From: Lachnospiraceae bacterium
GTDB lineage: Bacteria > Bacillota_A > Clostridia > Lachnospirales > Lachnospiraceae
Reading direction: 5' to 3'
Assembly: GCA_017652545.1 (NCBI GenBank)
Contig: JAGCAV010000487.1
Span: forward strand, 1-6,592
DNA length: 6,592 nucleotides
The position numbers were made by a program, and so were the translations under genes. Below are positions 5,984 through 6,592 of the stretch, piece after piece. Position 1 is the stretch's first letter, and the number at the start of each line of letters is the position of its first letter. Under the pieces are notes generated by a model. That model was not told the origin of the DNA. It did no database searches and saw nothing but the letters and a program-made list of their open reading frames with translations.

Positions 5984-6469
5984 ATGAGTGATAAAAGACA
6001 GGATTACATTACATGGGATGAATATTTTATGGGCGTTGCCCACCTGGCCGGCATGCGTTCCAAGGATCCGAATTCGCAGGTCGGCGCCTGCATCGTCAGC
6101 CGTGACAACAAGATCCTTTCGATTGGCTACAACGGTTTTCCGCGCGGCTGTTCAGATGATGTCTTTCCCTGGAGCCGGGAGGCACAGGGGCTTGACGCCA
6201 AATATGTCTATGTCGTTCACAGCGAGCTGAATGCCATTCTCAATTACAGGGGCGGTTCACTCGAAGGCGCCAAGATGTATGTCACGCTTTTCCCGTGCAA
6301 CGAGTGCGCCAAGGCGATCATCCAGGCGGGAATCAGCGAGCTGATCTATGATGATGACAAGTATGCCGATACGGTCTCCGTTCTGGCTTCCAAGCGGATG
6401 CTCCAGACGGCCGGCATTTCTTTCCACCGGTATCAGCGCAGCGGGCGGACGCTTGAACTGAATGTGTGA
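5984..6469 (+). CDS. dCMP deaminase (ComEB/DCTD family)
   Basis: A zinc enzyme that deaminates dCMP to dUMP, the substrate of thymidylate synthase. The 161-residue protein has zinc ligands His79 in HSE (79-81, with Glu81 as the proton shuttle), Cys105 and Cys108 in PCNEC (104-108). GYNGFPRGCSDD (48-59) is the region that in DCTD-type enzymes holds the dCTP/dTTP allosteric site, so feedback by end products is expected (inference). RSKDPNSQVGACIV (25-38) is strongly conserved with animal DCTD, as far as I recall that sequence. The start at 5984 is chosen over an in-frame ATG at 5876, which lies inside upp. It has GGAG (5974-5977) 6 bases upstream, and MSDKRQDYITWDEYFMG is the family's normal N-terminus. 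The gap after upp is 43 bases, and a strong terminator follows. Confidence 0.96.
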   Translation: MSDKRQDYITWDEYFMGVAHLAGMRSKDPNSQVGACIVSRDNKILSIGYNGFPRGCSDDVFPWSREAQGLDAKYVYVVHSELNAILNYRGGSLEGAKMYVTLFPCNECAKAIIQAGISELIYDDDKYADTVSVLASKRMLQTAGISFHRYQRSGRTLELNV

Positions 6470-6483
6470 TGCATGAAAACAGG

Positions 6484-6516
6484 CCAGGCAGGGGCAAAGC
6501 CCCTGCCTGGTTTTTT
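6484..6516 (+). terminator. Rho-independent terminator of the sua5-upp-dCMP deaminase operon
   Basis: A perfect 12-bp stem, CCAGGCAGGGGC (6484-6495) pairing with GCCCCTGCCTGG (6499-6510), closes an AAA loop and is followed by six T (6511-6516). It lies 14 bases after the dCMP deaminase stop codon. On the opposite strand the stem is followed by TGTTTTC, so it may also weakly stop a convergent transcript. Confidence 0.95.
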
Positions 6517-6535
6517 GTCGTATGAAAGATCTCTC

Positions 6536-6592
6536 TCAGCCTTCCCGGCGATAGTTTCCGCGCCCTTTCTCCATGTTGGCGAACTTTGTATA
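6536..6592 (-). CDS. Possible C-terminus of a convergent gene (partial, runs off right edge)
   Basis: On the minus strand an open frame enters from the right edge and stops with TGA at 6536-6538. It encodes YTKFANMEKGRGNYRREG, a basic tail that I cannot assign to a family. Placement just beyond a terminator that could work in both directions supports a convergent gene end, but 18 codons are too few to prove coding, and other frames here are open too. Confidence 0.35.
   Translation of the reverse strand, partial: YTKFANMEKGRGNYRREG

Noticed and set aside
5341..5985. A 214-codon minus-strand open frame opposite upp
   Set aside because: upp is certain on the plus strand with all its motifs; the antisense translation is His/Asp-rich without any known domain.
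1..6592. CRISPR arrays, tRNAs, rRNAs, insertion sequences, phage or toxin-antitoxin genes
   Set aside because: Reading through both strands showed no regularly spaced repeats, cloverleaf-like tRNA sequences, transposase motifs or target duplications.

Overview
The window looks like chromosomal DNA of an anaerobic, gut-type Firmicute, most likely a clostridium of the Lachnospiraceae or a close relative. The evidence is strong Shine-Dalgarno sites (AGGAGG type), TTG/GTG starts, a stand-alone three-repeat S1 protein, a two-domain Sua5, and the order sua5 / small phosphatase-like gene / upp / dCMP deaminase, which is familiar from that group. GC content appears moderate to somewhat high for a clostridium. 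No tRNA, rRNA, CRISPR, insertion sequence or phage gene was seen. LEFT PART, minus strand (1-3512): A gene for an S1-domain RNA-binding protein (3512 to 2343) is followed by a hairpin terminator. After it comes a gene for a secreted protein with a von Willebrand A domain and a C-terminal C-type lectin domain (2161 to 134). Eleven bases after its stop a second exported protein begins (GTG at 122) and runs off the left edge, so the two secreted proteins are probably co-transcribed. MIDDLE (3513-3789): A 277-bp divergent promoter region. Two extended -10 promoters face away from each other and share an 11-bp core (10/11 identical). The right-hand promoter places transcription initiation on or next to the ATG of sua5, which has no ribosome binding site, so that gene looks leaderless. 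Repeated TGAAAC / GTTTCA half-sites surround this promoter. RIGHT PART, plus strand (3790-6516): A compact probable operon: sua5/tsaC-type threonylcarbamoyl-AMP synthase (tRNA t6A), a low-molecular-weight tyrosine phosphatase homologue whose catalytic Cys and Arg are both replaced, uracil phosphoribosyltransferase (upp), and a dCMP deaminase, closed by a perfect 12-bp stem terminator. The last two genes feed pyrimidine salvage: uracil to UMP, and dCMP to dUMP, the precursor of dTMP. A short open frame on the minus strand at 6536-6592 is probably the tail of a convergent gene. The most notable points are the apparent pseudophosphatase, the probable leaderless sua5 mRNA with its operator-like repeats, and the VWA-lectin fusion with three short repeats spaced at near-helical intervals upstream. 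No wholly new multi-gene system can be claimed from this sequence alone.
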